A stretch of 64,000 bases of DNA from Hymenobacter jeollabukensis (GCF_005771675.1 NZ_VAJM01000016.1:62001-126000), one strand, 5' to 3'. Numbered from the stretch's first letter, positions 21,640 through 30,934 are shown. Program-made: numbers and translations. Notes: generated by a model not told the origin, from the sequence alone.

Positions 21640-23133
21640 ATGACGTGTTCCGCTTTTCCTACGCCCGCCGCGCTGCCGACGCGACGCCTTTCCGAACACT
21701 TCGCTGACGCCGACCAGTGGACCCACCGCCAGTTTGGTGCGGTGCAACTCGGGGACCGGCGGCGCACCCGGCGGGTGGAAACGCTGGTTGCCGCGTGGGC
21801 GCGCCACCCCGGCGCCAGCATCCCGCAAGCCTGCGCGGGCCAGTCGTATGCCTGCAAGGCCGCCTATTACTTACTGGCGCAGCCCCATGTCACCCCGGAC
21901 GTGCTGCAGCAGCCGCACCGCGAGCAGGTACGCGCAGCCCTGCAAGAACCCGGCACCTTCCTGTTGCTGGAAGACACGACGGAGGTTATCTGGCCGAAGA
22001 CGGGCCAGCGCCGCGCGGGCCTCGGACCGGTCGGGCAAGGAGCAGCCGCTAGCCAAGGCGTGCTGCTCCATTCGGTGATTGCCGCCCGCTGGACAGCAGG
22101 GGCGGAGCCCGCGTCCACGCGCCGCCCGCCAGTGCCGGTACTGGGGCTGCTGGATCAGCAGTTTTACCTGCGCGTGCCGATCCCTGCCACGGAAAAGGCG
22201 TTGGCGTACAACCCCTACCAGCGCCGGCAGAAGCGGGCCCGTGAATCGGATTTATGGACCAACAGCCTGCGTCAGTTAGAGGCTCCACCCACCCACGCCC
22301 GCTGGGTCGTGGTGGCCGACCGGGGCGCGGATATTCATACCCACCTGCAGTACTGTCAACAACGCGGCTTGGGCTTCGTCGTACGCTCAGCGCAAGACCG
22401 CGCATTGGTGGACCCCAGCAGCGGGGCCTCGGCGGGCAGGTTGCGTGCCCAGGCCAGTACCTGGCCACCGTGTGGGCAGTTCAGCCTACCCCTTCGGACG
22501 CGCCCGGGAGCGCCTAAGCGTGATGTGGTACTGCAACTCAGCTTTAGTCCCCTGTTGGCCTTACGGGCGCCACAACGCCCCGGCTTTTCTACCGGCCGCG
22601 GTGACCCGGTTCGGTGCGGCGCAGTACGGGTGTGGGAAGCCGGGACGGACGGCCGGGCTCCGGCGCTGGAGTGGCTGCTGCTCTGCGACCAGGCGGCGCA
22701 AGACGTAACGCAGGCGTTAGCGTGCGTGCAGCAATACGCCAGCCGCTGGCTGATCGAGGATTTTCACAAGGCGTTGAAAAGCGGCGTGCGAATCGAGCGG
22801 CTACAGTTGCACACTGGGCCCCGCCTGTTTGCCGCCATTGCCTTGCTGAGCGTAGTGGCCTTAGCCTTGGTGGATTTACGTGAACAGGTACACCAAATGC
22901 CAGCTCAATCCGCAGAACAAGCTGGATTATCGGAAACAGCATTGGCCGTGCTCCGCCGATGTACAGCCAAGCCGCTGCAAACAGGTCGCGATGTCTGGCA
23001 GGCTATTGCCCAACTTGGCGGGCATTTAAGCCGTGTGAAGGATAGACTACCTGGGTGGCAAACGTTGTGGAAAGGGTTGATGACCTTACGATTATTAGTA
23101 ACCGGCTTTCGATTTGCGGTCTACTCGCCGTAG
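21640..23133 (+). CDS. IS4-family transposase, Tn5/IS50-like
   Basis: 497 residues from the ATG at 21640 (MTCSAFPTPAAL); the open frame starts earlier at 21490 but that part overlaps the regulator promoter. The N-terminal DNA-binding domain is recognisable (FGAVQLGDRRRTRRVETLVA...PGASIPQAC...CKAAYYLL). DDE residues sit in LLLEDTTEV, VVVADRGADIH and the YREK-like block YASRWLIEDFHKALKSG. The gene appears intact. It ends six bases before the right 80-bp inverted repeat. Confidence 0.88.
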   Translation: MTCSAFPTPAALPTRRLSEHFADADQWTHRQFGAVQLGDRRRTRRVETLVAAWARHPGASIPQACAGQSYACKAAYYLLAQPHVTPDVLQQPHREQVRAALQEPGTFLLLEDTTEVIWPKTGQRRAGLGPVGQGAAASQGVLLHSVIAARWTAGAEPASTRRPPVPVLGLLDQQFYLRVPIPATEKALAYNPYQRRQKRARESDLWTNSLRQLEAPPTHARWVVVADRGADIHTHLQYCQQRGLGFVVRSAQDRALVDPSSGASAGRLRAQASTWPPCGQFSLPLRTRPGAPKRDVVLQLSFSPLLALRAPQRPGFSTGRGDPVRCGAVRVWEAGTDGRAPALEWLLLCDQAAQDVTQALACVQQYASRWLIEDFHKALKSGVRIERLQLHTGPRLFAAIALLSVVALALVDLREQVHQMPAQSAEQAGLSETALAVLRRCTAKPLQTGRDVWQAIAQLGGHLSRVKDRLPGWQTLWKGLMTLRLLVTGFRFAVYSP

Positions 23134-23138
23134 AAATA

Positions 23139-23218
23139 GAAACGCTCCGGCCAAAAGGCCGAAGCGTTTGCTGAGATTTGGGTAAGGACAAGGTCAGCGA
23201 CCGGGCTTCTTTGTTTTC
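23139..23218. repeat. Right copy of the about 80-bp inverted repeat
   Basis: Mirror copy of 19602-19680. It includes the hairpin AAACGCTCCGGCC-AAAA-GGCCGAAGCGTTT, probably the transposase terminator. Both copies read GGTCAGCGACC on the plus strand, so this 11-base core is flipped relative to the rest of the repeat. Confidence 0.75.
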
Positions 23219-23242
23219 TACCGGTGCCCAGAGTATTAGCAG

Positions 23243-25000
23243 TTAGTAGAAATCAAACCCAAACAGACCGCCACCGGCTTGATCGGTCAGGTGAGGTGGA
23301 ACAATAAAATCTTTAATTGGAAACTCAGGGATAGAGCGGTTCTGCGGGGAGGGAATTTGATCAGAGTTCAACGTGATGATGTATTGGAACCCTAGTTCTG
23401 CTGCAAGGCCAGCGCCGTAAACCCATGCTTTTTCATTCTGCCGCTCATCAACGGGATCGAATAAATGGCTGTCATGCACTAAAAAACCGGGGGTCATATT
23501 CCGTTTTCCCGCTACGCGCATCAGCATCATATCGAAACAGAAGACCTGCATGCTGTTTACGCCACGGCTGTTGCGCCCCTGGATGGTGATTGAAAACTCA
23601 GGGCCGGTTTCAGTCGGGTAAATGCTTAAGTTTCCCGGGTCGTTGTACAATGCTTCAGAGGCTGCCTCAAATGCCAATACGGCATCTGTAAGCACCGACT
23701 CATTTTCTTTGAAATCACGCTGCAGGCGCAAGGATAAATGGCCCTGCTTGATTTTAAGCTCCGCAACCCGTAGTGCTACATCTTCCAGTAGCTTTTGATT
23801 TTGCTTGAGGGTTTCTACGTAGGCAACTGCCTTACCAAGTTCTAGTTGAAGCATCGTATGGTGCTCTAAGGCACCATGCGTATGCAGCAGTTGCATGACT
23901 TCGCTTCTGCGCTCATCAAGGGCGCTGATCTGTTGTTGAATTTCTTGAATGCGCTGTTCCGCTGCCACTAGCTCTCCTTCCAGATACAGCCGCCGGTTGC
24001 GAACAATGGACTCATGGAAGCGCCTTACTTCATCGTACCGTTGTAAAGCCACCCCTGGGAGTACAACTCCAGCTTCCTGATACAGTCGATCCAAGTCGGC
24101 CACCGAGGGAGGCGTTTCAGACTGCAACGAAAGGCGCAAATCGTCTACATAATAACGGGTTTGCGCAGCTTCGTCCGCCAGCTCGTTGAGCTGCCGTGTT
24201 AGATGGTTTCCTTCCTTTTCACGCTCGGCATAGTCTTGTAAGATTCGAAATGCCTTTAAGGCCGTCGTAAGCCGTTCAACTTCTTTTTGAGCCAGTGTGA
24301 GTTGTGTAAAGATCTGTTTGGGGTCTCCGACCACGTTTTTCAAGCCGCCTTCACGCGCAACTCTTTGCAGTTTCTGCGCGCCGGTGATATCCTGACGTAG
24401 TTGCTCCCGCTCTTGGCTTATTCGCCAGTCGAGGCCCAACAAGTAGGAAAGGCCGACCCGTACATCGGCGGGCTGCTGCTGGCTTGCCTGTTTGGTTGGC
24501 TCAGCCAAGCCGCCGTTTTCGGCACGGCGCACGAAGTAGCTAAACAGTTGGCCGAACGTGGGGCCGTAGGTGCCTAGATCTTCTTCGAGTCCGAACATTA
24601 CCAACCCCAGTAGTTCACGCCACTTAGCCTGAGCGACGCGAACAGAGGTTTTTCCCTGCATTGGGTCAGCTGGCCAACTGGCAGTAGACCCTTCTAGTAG
24701 TTCAATGTCGAGCCACCCAAACGTTGCACCGCTTCGGCTAGCTCGCAGCAGCGCCCCTTTCAAGTCGAACTCCATCGAGAAGGTGTAGGATTCCAGTTCC
24801 GGTTTGCGGAAAAGGGAATTGGTATCTCCTTCCTTGCCGACTAAAAAATGAATGAGCTGCAGCAAGCTCGACTTTCCAGATTTGTTGCGCGTTTGCCCGT
24901 CGTTGGATTGCTGGAGCTTGTCGGACACAATAATATTCAGACCAGGTCGCAGCTCGACTGGTTTGAACGAAGGGAGGTCACTGGTAATGCGGTAAATCAC
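23243..25000 (-). CDS. ABC-3C system ATPase (DUF2326-type, SMC-like)
   Basis: 585 residues. P-loop DGQTRNKSGKSS near 34-45, a long coiled-coil middle (about 200-420, rich in Glu, Gln, Leu and Arg), and a C-terminal half with SMQVFCFDMMLMRVA and FLVHDSHLFDPVDERQ, the Walker B/D-loop equivalent of DUF2326 proteins. This is the ATPase of an ABC-three-component system, proposed to sense invading DNA and activate an associated effector. Its ATG overlaps the stop of the middle component (24997-25000). Base composition is clearly more AT-rich than in neighbouring genes. Confidence 0.85.
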   Translation of the reverse strand: MIYRITSDLPSFKPVELRPGLNIIVSDKLQQSNDGQTRNKSGKSSLLQLIHFLVGKEGDTNSLFRKPELESYTFSMEFDLKGALLRASRSGATFGWLDIELLEGSTASWPADPMQGKTSVRVAQAKWRELLGLVMFGLEEDLGTYGPTFGQLFSYFVRRAENGGLAEPTKQASQQQPADVRVGLSYLLGLDWRISQEREQLRQDITGAQKLQRVAREGGLKNVVGDPKQIFTQLTLAQKEVERLTTALKAFRILQDYAEREKEGNHLTRQLNELADEAAQTRYYVDDLRLSLQSETPPSVADLDRLYQEAGVVLPGVALQRYDEVRRFHESIVRNRRLYLEGELVAAEQRIQEIQQQISALDERRSEVMQLLHTHGALEHHTMLQLELGKAVAYVETLKQNQKLLEDVALRVAELKIKQGHLSLRLQRDFKENESVLTDAVLAFEAASEALYNDPGNLSIYPTETGPEFSITIQGRNSRGVNSMQVFCFDMMLMRVAGKRNMTPGFLVHDSHLFDPVDERQNEKAWVYGAGLAAELGFQYIITLNSDQIPSPQNRSIPEFPIKDFIVPPHLTDQAGGGLFGFDFY

Positions 25001-25233
25001 GGCTTCTTTTTGACAATCCGATTGCCATCTAGGGTGATACTGCCGGTGCAGGCTAGTAAATCAAGCGCCAAGACGAACCAATCGAACGAAATCGGCGAAC
25101 CGGTGCTGTGACGGGCTTTGAACTCCTCCCACAACACCGAAACAGTCTTAGGTTTGGTTAACAGACCGAGCAAGTGTCCACCAATAGTCAGCAGGGCCCG
25201 GTTTTCCGAAAGGTGTTTGGAAGGCAGTATCAT
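24997..25233 (-). CDS. ABC-3C system middle component (MC6-like)
   Basis: 78 residues: a winged-helix-like small protein (ENRALLTIGGHLLGLLTKPKTV...FDWFVLALDLLACTGSI) linking ATPase and effector. Overlaps both neighbours by four bases (ATGA). Identification rests on size, position and this pattern. Confidence 0.75.
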   Translation of the reverse strand: MILPSKHLSENRALLTIGGHLLGLLTKPKTVSVLWEEFKARHSTGSPISFDWFVLALDLLACTGSITLDGNRIVKKKP

Positions 25234-26138
25234 AGCTGGCCGGCAAGAGTGGGTGCCGCTTCGAAGATGTCACAGCTCTGGAAGAAATGAGCTAAAACGG
25301 CTATAGGGGCCGCCGGGGAATGCTTACGGTGCGCTGAAATGAACGAGAGTAATTCCTCGAAAATTTCGTCTGAACTTATCCGCCTGGCTTTCAATCGTTG
25401 ATACTCCGCTCGCAGGGTGGCAGCTACTTTTTGACCCAACTCAGGATCGGCCGTGTACTCCTCCAAAAACTTTGCAACTCGGGTGGTGGCATTGTAGCCC
25501 CACAGGATAAGTTGTCTATTCTCGGTGCTTAATCCATTAGCCTCAAGCTTGCCATAATCAACTTCACCAACCGTAGCAGTTGCTTCTGGTAACGTGTTTG
25601 CGACGTGCTCAAGGGTTATGCGTATCTCGTCAAACGTAATCCTGGAGGGAGGCGGCGCTTCGAAGGGAGGGCCCAGCACGAGAGCAATGTCCTCACGGTC
25701 GAGGGCGAACGTGAGTCTGCGCAAGTCGTGGTGAGTCAATTGCTCAATATGCCTGGCCGGATTAGCAGTCCTGAGTTCCAAGAACACCGAAAGCACCGGC
25801 GCGGGTAGTCCTTCTAAGCCGTTGTGGACTAAAAACCACTTGCTGACATACTCATCCCAGTGGCGAATAGCCCCTGCAAAATCTTCCCGGACTTTTCTGA
25901 TTGTTACAGCTGCTTCAATTTCAGCAGGTGCATATACCTGATATATCTCCTTTTTGGAGATGATATAACCGTCGTTCTTTCGGTCCCCTTCTCTGCCCCA
26001 GGGAAGCACCCGCACAAAATCACTTCGGTGCGTTAATTCCATGATCTTTGCAAAAAAGTCTTGGAATTCCTCGCCTCGTTTTTTACGGATCAAGAGCTCA
26101 AACTCTCGCTCGTACCAAGCCCTGGTAGTAGGATGCAT
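25230..26138 (-). CDS. ABC-3C effector with restriction-endonuclease-like N-terminus
   Basis: 302 residues. The N-terminal 100 residues contain GREGDRKNDGYIISKKEIYQVYAP, a typical PD-(D/E)xK-type pattern (GDxKNDGY followed by a strand with the QVYAP block), so a DNA-cutting effector is likely. The C-terminal part (about 160-300) is helical and corresponds to the conserved ABC-3C C-terminal domain. It is the first gene of the three-gene operon; the ATG at 26138 is followed by MHPTTRAWYERE. Confidence 0.8.
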   Translation of the reverse strand: MHPTTRAWYEREFELLIRKKRGEEFQDFFAKIMELTHRSDFVRVLPWGREGDRKNDGYIISKKEIYQVYAPAEIEAAVTIRKVREDFAGAIRHWDEYVSKWFLVHNGLEGLPAPVLSVFLELRTANPARHIEQLTHHDLRRLTFALDREDIALVLGPPFEAPPPSRITFDEIRITLEHVANTLPEATATVGEVDYGKLEANGLSTENRQLILWGYNATTRVAKFLEEYTADPELGQKVAATLRAEYQRLKARRISSDEIFEELLSFISAHRKHSPAAPIAVLAHFFQSCDIFEAAPTLAGQL

Positions 26139-26356
26139 AAGTGACGCGGTAGTACAGTTGTGGGCAAAGAGGCAGGGCTAGTCACTTTTGCCAAAATGCC
26201 TTGATCCAAAAGTACGCGCATTTGCTAAAACAAATGGGTGCAGCTTTCTGAGCTGGTAGTGTTGTAAACACCCCGTTAAATCGTGGTTCTACAATACTTT
26301 TTTAGGCCCCACTCGTGATCTGTGTCTGCTCCATACGCCTAGCAGCAAACAAGCAG
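26139..26356. other. Intergenic region upstream of the ABC-3C operon
   Basis: About 220 bases, moderately AT-rich, containing the presumed promoter of the leftward defence operon and the end of the TPR gene transcript. No clear terminator or repeat seen. Confidence 0.4.
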
Positions 26357-27697
26357 CTACGAGCGCACCAGCAGGCGAAATGAGCCACGGTCGTCGGCGT
26401 AGGACGTCTTATCACGCTTGGCCGACTTCAGGTACATTTTCGCTTCCCGGTAAATGTCTGATTTGTGGCTGGCGTTGTCGACCACCGCTTTGTAGTAGCG
26501 CTTGGCCGCCGCCACGTCTTTGGCATCGGAGGCCAGGCGCGCCAACTGCAGATTGGCGTACAGGTAGTAGCCGCCGCTGGTTTGTTCCGTGGCTTCCGAG
26601 AAGACAATGCAGCGTTGGAAGTAGTCTTTGGCGGCCTGCACGTTCTTGGCTTTGGTCAGCTGCAAATAGCCCAGGTAGTAGGTTGCGTATCGGCCGCTGA
26701 AGCCGTCGAAGCCCGGGAGGCCGCGGTTCAGCTTGTCGAGAATGTCGCGGCTGGCCCGCTCGCAGTCCTGAAAGTACCCCTGGTTAAACGTCTGCAGGGC
26801 ATACTGACGCTGGAAATAGGCGTTGTCCGGGTACTGCTGCACCAGGGTGCGCAGCAGCGGCAGGGCAGCCGCTTCCTGGTTTTCCCGCTCGCTGGAGAGT
26901 ATGCGCATGAGGAAGAATTTCGCTTCAGGGCCGGTGTAGACGCCGTTGTCGGCCACGTTGCGCAGCTGCTGCAGGCCCAGATTCTTGTTGCCCTTCGGGA
27001 AGAGCAGCAGCACCGGCCGCAACCAGGGGTGTTCCTCGCCGATCCACACGGAGTAATAGTTGAACAGGGCTTGGCCGAACAGGAATTCGGGGCTGAGCCC
27101 GTTGGCTTCCTGGCTCCGCTCCAAGTACTTCAAGGCGCGTTTCGCCTCGACGGTGGCCTTGGCGTAGTCGCTGCGCTCGGCGTGCAGGCGGGAGGAGAAC
27201 CCGTAGGCGGCCGAGAGGAAGAAGCAGGCCTCGTAGTTTTTCTCGTCCTTCTCGTAGAGCGCCTGGGCCTTGGTGACGGCCGTGTCCATGTAGGCAAAGA
27301 ACGGCTTGTCGTAGAGCTTCACCGTCACGTTGCTGGGCATGATCTTCCACCAGGTGCTCAAGCCCATCAGGAAGTACGGCAGCGGGTGCTGCGGGTAGCG
27401 GCGGCGCAGGGAGCGAAACTGCTTTTCGGCCCGGTCGAACTTGGAGTTGTAGAGGTTGTGTACGGCCCCGTCCAGCTCCGTCTGAATGTCCTTGTCGAGC
27501 AGCAGCCAGCCTTTGGTATCCACGGCTGTCGGGGCCACGTCGATGTTTTCCAGGTTGATGGTGCGCACTGGTCCGGCGGTCGAGTCGGGCAGCTGGGCGT
27601 GGCCGGCCTGCGCGAAGAGCAGGGCCACGGCGCTGCAGGCGGCGCGCAGTACCGATGAAATGTTCAACGTTCCGGAAAAGGTGCTAAAGGGTTTCAT
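26357..27697 (-). CDS. Secreted tetratricopeptide-repeat protein
   Basis: 446 residues from the ATG at 27697 (MKPFSTFSGTL). An N-terminal signal peptide runs to about residue 34 (AVALLFAQAGHAQ). TPR-like helical pairs follow through most of the chain (e.g. NSKFDRAEKQFRSLRRRYPQ, NGLSPEFLFGQALFNYYSVW, DAKDVAAAKRYYKAVVDN). Likely periplasmic and scaffold-like; similar proteins are common in Bacteroidota genomes without defined function. A start at 27757 (MSYVNNLPG) is in frame and closer to the TTCCCCCCTACTGCC leader motif, but it would bury the signal peptide. Confidence 0.7.
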   Translation of the reverse strand: MKPFSTFSGTLNISSVLRAACSAVALLFAQAGHAQLPDSTAGPVRTINLENIDVAPTAVDTKGWLLLDKDIQTELDGAVHNLYNSKFDRAEKQFRSLRRRYPQHPLPYFLMGLSTWWKIMPSNVTVKLYDKPFFAYMDTAVTKAQALYEKDEKNYEACFFLSAAYGFSSRLHAERSDYAKATVEAKRALKYLERSQEANGLSPEFLFGQALFNYYSVWIGEEHPWLRPVLLLFPKGNKNLGLQQLRNVADNGVYTGPEAKFFLMRILSSERENQEAAALPLLRTLVQQYPDNAYFQRQYALQTFNQGYFQDCERASRDILDKLNRGLPGFDGFSGRYATYYLGYLQLTKAKNVQAAKDYFQRCIVFSEATEQTSGGYYLYANLQLARLASDAKDVAAAKRYYKAVVDNASHKSDIYREAKMYLKSAKRDKTSYADDRGSFRLLVRS

Positions 27698-27789
27698 AAG
27701 CTGAGGCTGAGCCGGCACCAGCCATTCCCGGCCGGGCAGGTTATTCACGTAGGACATGCGGTGCTCCCGGACAGGCCGCTCAGGGTGAG

Positions 27790-27804
27790 GGCAGTAGGGG
27801 GGAA
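27790..27804 (-). promoter_or_regulatory. Leader motif TTCCCCCCTACTGCC, minus strand
   Basis: Exact copy of the motif at 2444-2458, located 32 bases before the alternative ATG at 27757 and 92 bases before the preferred start of the TPR gene. Confidence 0.35.
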
Positions 27805-27825
27805 GTGGCAAAGCGTTGGTTCCGC

Positions 27826-28122
27826 TTAGGACCCAGCGGGGTTGTGGGTCGGGCACTCGGGCCAGTTGGGGGCCAGTACCTGGTAGAGCGTATCTAATTG
27901 CGCGGCATTGAGGTTGCGGCGCTTGGCCGGGTCCTCGTTGAGCATGTAGGCCAGGGCGGGGCGGGGCAGGCCCGTGGCGGCATGGAGCTCGGTGGCGGAG
28001 CGGGGGCCCGCCGGCAGCGTGGCCAGGTGGGCGCGGACAGCTTCGTTTTCGGCGGTGATATTCCGGCCAGCAGGGGCCGGGGCCTTCGGGCGGCCGGCGC
28101 CGCGTTTGGGAGCGTCCATCAT
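27826..28122 (-). CDS. Small AT-hook/HTH-like protein
   Basis: 98 residues. An N-terminal KRGAGRPKAP resembles an AT-hook, and the remainder (RSATELHAATGLPRPALAYMLNED) looks like a helix-turn-helix. Probably DNA-binding. It lies in a leftward set upstream of the TPR gene. No family confirmed. Confidence 0.5.
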   Translation of the reverse strand: MMDAPKRGAGRPKAPAPAGRNITAENEAVRAHLATLPAGPRSATELHAATGLPRPALAYMLNEDPAKRRNLNAAQLDTLYQVLAPNWPECPTHNPAGS

Positions 28123-28241
28123 CCGGTAGCAAACAGGAATTGTAACTGGTGGGCGCGCGAGGAACTGCAGCGGGCCTGCCTGGGCGCAAAATAGGCAAAA
28201 GCAGGGCGGGAAAGGGGCCGGTAATCATGGCGGGCAGAGCT

Positions 28242-28523
28242 TCAGGCAAAGGCCAGGGCGTAGAGCAGTTCGCCCTGGGCGTAGTCTTCGGCCTGTTGCT
28301 GTTCGTGGGCGTTGAGCTGGGCAGCTTCCTTGGCGGCAGCGGCTTCACTGCCCCCGCCGGGAAAGGCATAGGGCGTGCCGCCGATGTAGCGCACAACGCG
28401 CCATGGACCGTGCAGGAAGGGGCCGGGGGAGGCAAAGAATGGTGACATGGCGAGAAAGGTTGGGCGCTTCGGAAACGAGCCGGGCAGGGGACGCAGCGGG
28501 CGCAGCAGCAGCGCGTTGCTCAT
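28242..28523 (-). CDS. Hypothetical small protein
   Basis: 93 residues from the ATG at 28523; a later ATG at 28448 (MSPFFASPGPF) gives 68 residues and a more natural composition. The C-terminal part is Ala/Glu/Gln-rich and helical. Its presumed promoter region holds the palindrome at 28545-28572. No homolog recognised. Confidence 0.45.
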   Translation of the reverse strand: MSNALLLRPLRPLPGSFPKRPTFLAMSPFFASPGPFLHGPWRVVRYIGGTPYAFPGGGSEAAAAKEAAQLNAHEQQQAEDYAQGELLYALAFA

Positions 28524-28544
28524 ACCTAATATACGTGAGTTGAC

Positions 28545-28572
28545 TAATTATGCACAAAAATGTGCGTAATTA
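28545..28572. promoter_or_regulatory. Palindromic operator candidate in the traG divergent region
   Basis: TAATTATGCACA-AAAA-TGTGCGTAATTA, 12-bp arms with one mismatch, between the leftward gene starting at 28523 and the rightward coupling-protein gene at 28679. Suited to a dimeric repressor controlling one or both. Confidence 0.5.
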
Positions 28573-28653
28573 TTTCGTCCTTTTTCTGACCCTCTTGTGC
28601 AGTGCTCAGATCCTCAGGCATTACTCAACTAAAGTTAGCTTGTAAATTGCCTA

Positions 28654-28670
28654 AAGTTATTCCAAAACTT
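28654..28670. promoter_or_regulatory. AAGTT-N7-AACTT motif before traG
   Basis: AAGTTATTCCAAAACTT ends eight bases before the ATG at 28679. Same spaced inverted repeat as at 17130 and 31225. Confidence 0.45.
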
Positions 28671-28678
28671 TTGCAAGC

Positions 28679-30934
28679 ATGACCACTACCCCCACCGCGC
28701 GGCCCCCTGGGACCGGCGCAGGCCCGCTGTACGGGCTCGTATTTCTGCTTTGCCTGCTCGGGGCAGAGTACTACCTGCTCACGCACCGCGGCCTGGCCAC
28801 CGTGCCGGCACGGCAGGAGCAAGCAGCGCCGGCCCGGCCCGCTGCGCCAAAGCCGGGCGCTGCGACTCCCCCGGCTGCCGGTGGCCAGGCCATCGACCCG
28901 TTGGGCGGGCTGATGAGCGGCGACATAATGAGCGGGTGGGAACCCAAGCTGCAGGCCCAGGGCGAGCAGCTGCTCGCCTACGGGGCAGGCAAGGCCTTGC
29001 GGGGAGTGCTGCTGCTGATCAGCGTCGCGCTCATCTTCATCCAGGCACCGCCGCCGCAGCGCCCGGGCAAGCCCCGGCGCGTACCGCGTGACCCCGAGCA
29101 GGTGCGCGGCCCCATCATCGGCATGGCCGCCGTCGGCTTGCTGGCCGGCGTGGGCCTGCTGCTGGTCGATGGCGCCACCGGCCAGTTGCTGGAGTGGGGC
29201 TACCCGGCCGCGGCGGTTATCACCTTAGGCGCGGGCTTTATCGCCGGCCAGCTGAAGGCCACCACCAAGGAAACCGGCGACGGGCTGACGGCCGAGCGGC
29301 TGCGCATCGATACGCCCTACGGCATCGTGCTGCCGGTGCAGGGCAAGCGGTACATCAACGTGCCCAACCCGTTCCGGGGCGTGCTGGTGCTGGGCGGGGC
29401 CGGTGCTGGTAAGTCCTACTCGGTGGGCGAGCCCATCATCGAGCAGTTCGTGGCCAAGGGCATGTGCGGGCTCATCTACGACTTCAAGTTTCCGGTGCTG
29501 GCCGGCGCCGTGCAGAAAGCCCTGGTGCACGCCGGCGACCAGGCCGAGCACCTGACGCACCACGTCATCAACTTCGTGGACATGGAGCGCACGGAGAAAG
29601 TGAATCCGCTGCGGGCGGCTGACATGCCGGCCATCTCCTACGCGATGGAGTACTCCAAAACCATTCTGACCAACCTAAGCCCGGCGGGGGCCAAGGGCGG
29701 GGACAATTTCTTTACCGACAGCGCCGAGCAGGTGTTTACGGCCGTCATCTGGTTTTACCGCAACAACTACCCCAACCTCTGCACCATCCCCCACGTCGTG
29801 GCCACGGTGCTTTCCCCCGATATTCTGCACGTCCTGAGCATGCTCAGCAAGGACTCCGAAGCACGGTTGTTGGTGCAGTCCATCATTACCGCCGTCGAGA
29901 ACAAAGCCGACAAGCAGCTCGCCGGCATCATTGCGTCGCTGCAGCAGGCCGTGGCCAAGATTGCCACGCCGGAAATCAGCTGGGTGCTGGCCCCGGACGA
30001 AGCGAAAGGAGAAGGCTTCTCGCTCAACCTGAACGACCCCAAGGCGCCGCGGCTGCTGACGGTCGGTAACGACCCCACCCTGCGCACGACGTTTTCCCCG
30101 GTCATTGCCTGCATCGCGGCCGTGGCGCTGAAGCTGATGAACCAGCAGGGCAAGCACCCGTCGTTCGTGCTGGTCGATGAAGGCGCTACCATCTACGTGC
30201 CGGGCCTGGAGGTAATACCGGCCACCGCGCGCAGCAACAAGGTCGCGATGGTGTATATGACGCAGGACATGGCCCAGCTCAACGACGCCTACGGCAAGGA
30301 CAAGGCCCAGGTACTGGTATCCAACCTCAACAACCACTTTTTCGGCAAGGTCAACTCGCTGGAAACGGCCCAACTCATCTCCAACATGGTGGGCAAGGAG
30401 GAAAAGGAAGTCGTTTCGGTCTCGGCCGGCAAAAGCATGGGCGGGGGCAAGGCTTCCGGGGGGCGCAACCTGAGCCAGAGCGTCAGCCTGCAGGAGCGCC
30501 AGGTCGTGCGCACCCAGGACGTCTACAACCTGCAGCAGGGCGAGTTCGTCGGCCAGGTGGTCGAGGCAACCCAGGTGTTCTTTCAGGGGAAGATCCTGCG
30601 CACGGAGCTGGAGGGGAGTTTTCCCATCGAGCCGTTGGCCACGTTCGGTTACGGCGAAGGCTACCCGACGCCCGAGCAGCAGGCTTTCGTGCTGCGGGCC
30701 CGGGCCAACACGATGGCCGAGCTGAACCAGCTGGGCGGGGTAACGCCCACCCAGGAGACGCCGGCGCGCAAGACCGGGCGCACCGACCGGCAGGAGCGGC
30801 CGGTACCCGCCAACGCCCTGCAGGCCGTCGTACGCGCCAACCACGAGCGCATCACGCGGGACGTGATGGACGTACTGGGACAGTACAGCAATTATCTTAA
30901 CCCCCGCAAGTCTACTTTCAACGACCCCGAGTAA
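28679..30934 (+). CDS. traG: TraG/VirD4-type coupling protein
   Basis: 751 residues. About four membrane segments in the first 190 residues (13-35, 104-122, 144-163, 176-190), then the ATPase domain with Walker A GGAGAGKS at 239-246 and Walker B in FVLVDEGATIYVPG near 500, and conserved VYMTQDMAQL and NNHFFGKV. It should bring the relaxase-DNA complex to a type IV secretion channel. No other channel genes are in the window, so the plasmid may be mobilizable or the rest may lie outside. A Pro/Ala-rich periplasmic loop spans about 45-75. Confidence 0.9.
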   Translation: MTTTPTARPPGTGAGPLYGLVFLLCLLGAEYYLLTHRGLATVPARQEQAAPARPAAPKPGAATPPAAGGQAIDPLGGLMSGDIMSGWEPKLQAQGEQLLAYGAGKALRGVLLLISVALIFIQAPPPQRPGKPRRVPRDPEQVRGPIIGMAAVGLLAGVGLLLVDGATGQLLEWGYPAAAVITLGAGFIAGQLKATTKETGDGLTAERLRIDTPYGIVLPVQGKRYINVPNPFRGVLVLGGAGAGKSYSVGEPIIEQFVAKGMCGLIYDFKFPVLAGAVQKALVHAGDQAEHLTHHVINFVDMERTEKVNPLRAADMPAISYAMEYSKTILTNLSPAGAKGGDNFFTDSAEQVFTAVIWFYRNNYPNLCTIPHVVATVLSPDILHVLSMLSKDSEARLLVQSIITAVENKADKQLAGIIASLQQAVAKIATPEISWVLAPDEAKGEGFSLNLNDPKAPRLLTVGNDPTLRTTFSPVIACIAAVALKLMNQQGKHPSFVLVDEGATIYVPGLEVIPATARSNKVAMVYMTQDMAQLNDAYGKDKAQVLVSNLNNHFFGKVNSLETAQLISNMVGKEEKEVVSVSAGKSMGGGKASGGRNLSQSVSLQERQVVRTQDVYNLQQGEFVGQVVEATQVFFQGKILRTELEGSFPIEPLATFGYGEGYPTPEQQAFVLRARANTMAELNQLGGVTPTQETPARKTGRTDRQERPVPANALQAVVRANHERITRDVMDVLGQYSNYLNPRKSTFNDPE

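Noticed and set aside
19590-23230. Target-site duplication around the 80-bp inverted repeats
   Set aside because: The bases outside the two ends do not match beyond chance, so insertion of the whole segment as one transposon is not demonstrated.
26465-27658. 397-residue plus-strand open frame opposite the TPR gene
   Set aside because: Val/Gly/Leu-rich antisense shadow; the minus strand encodes a protein with signal peptide and TPR pattern.
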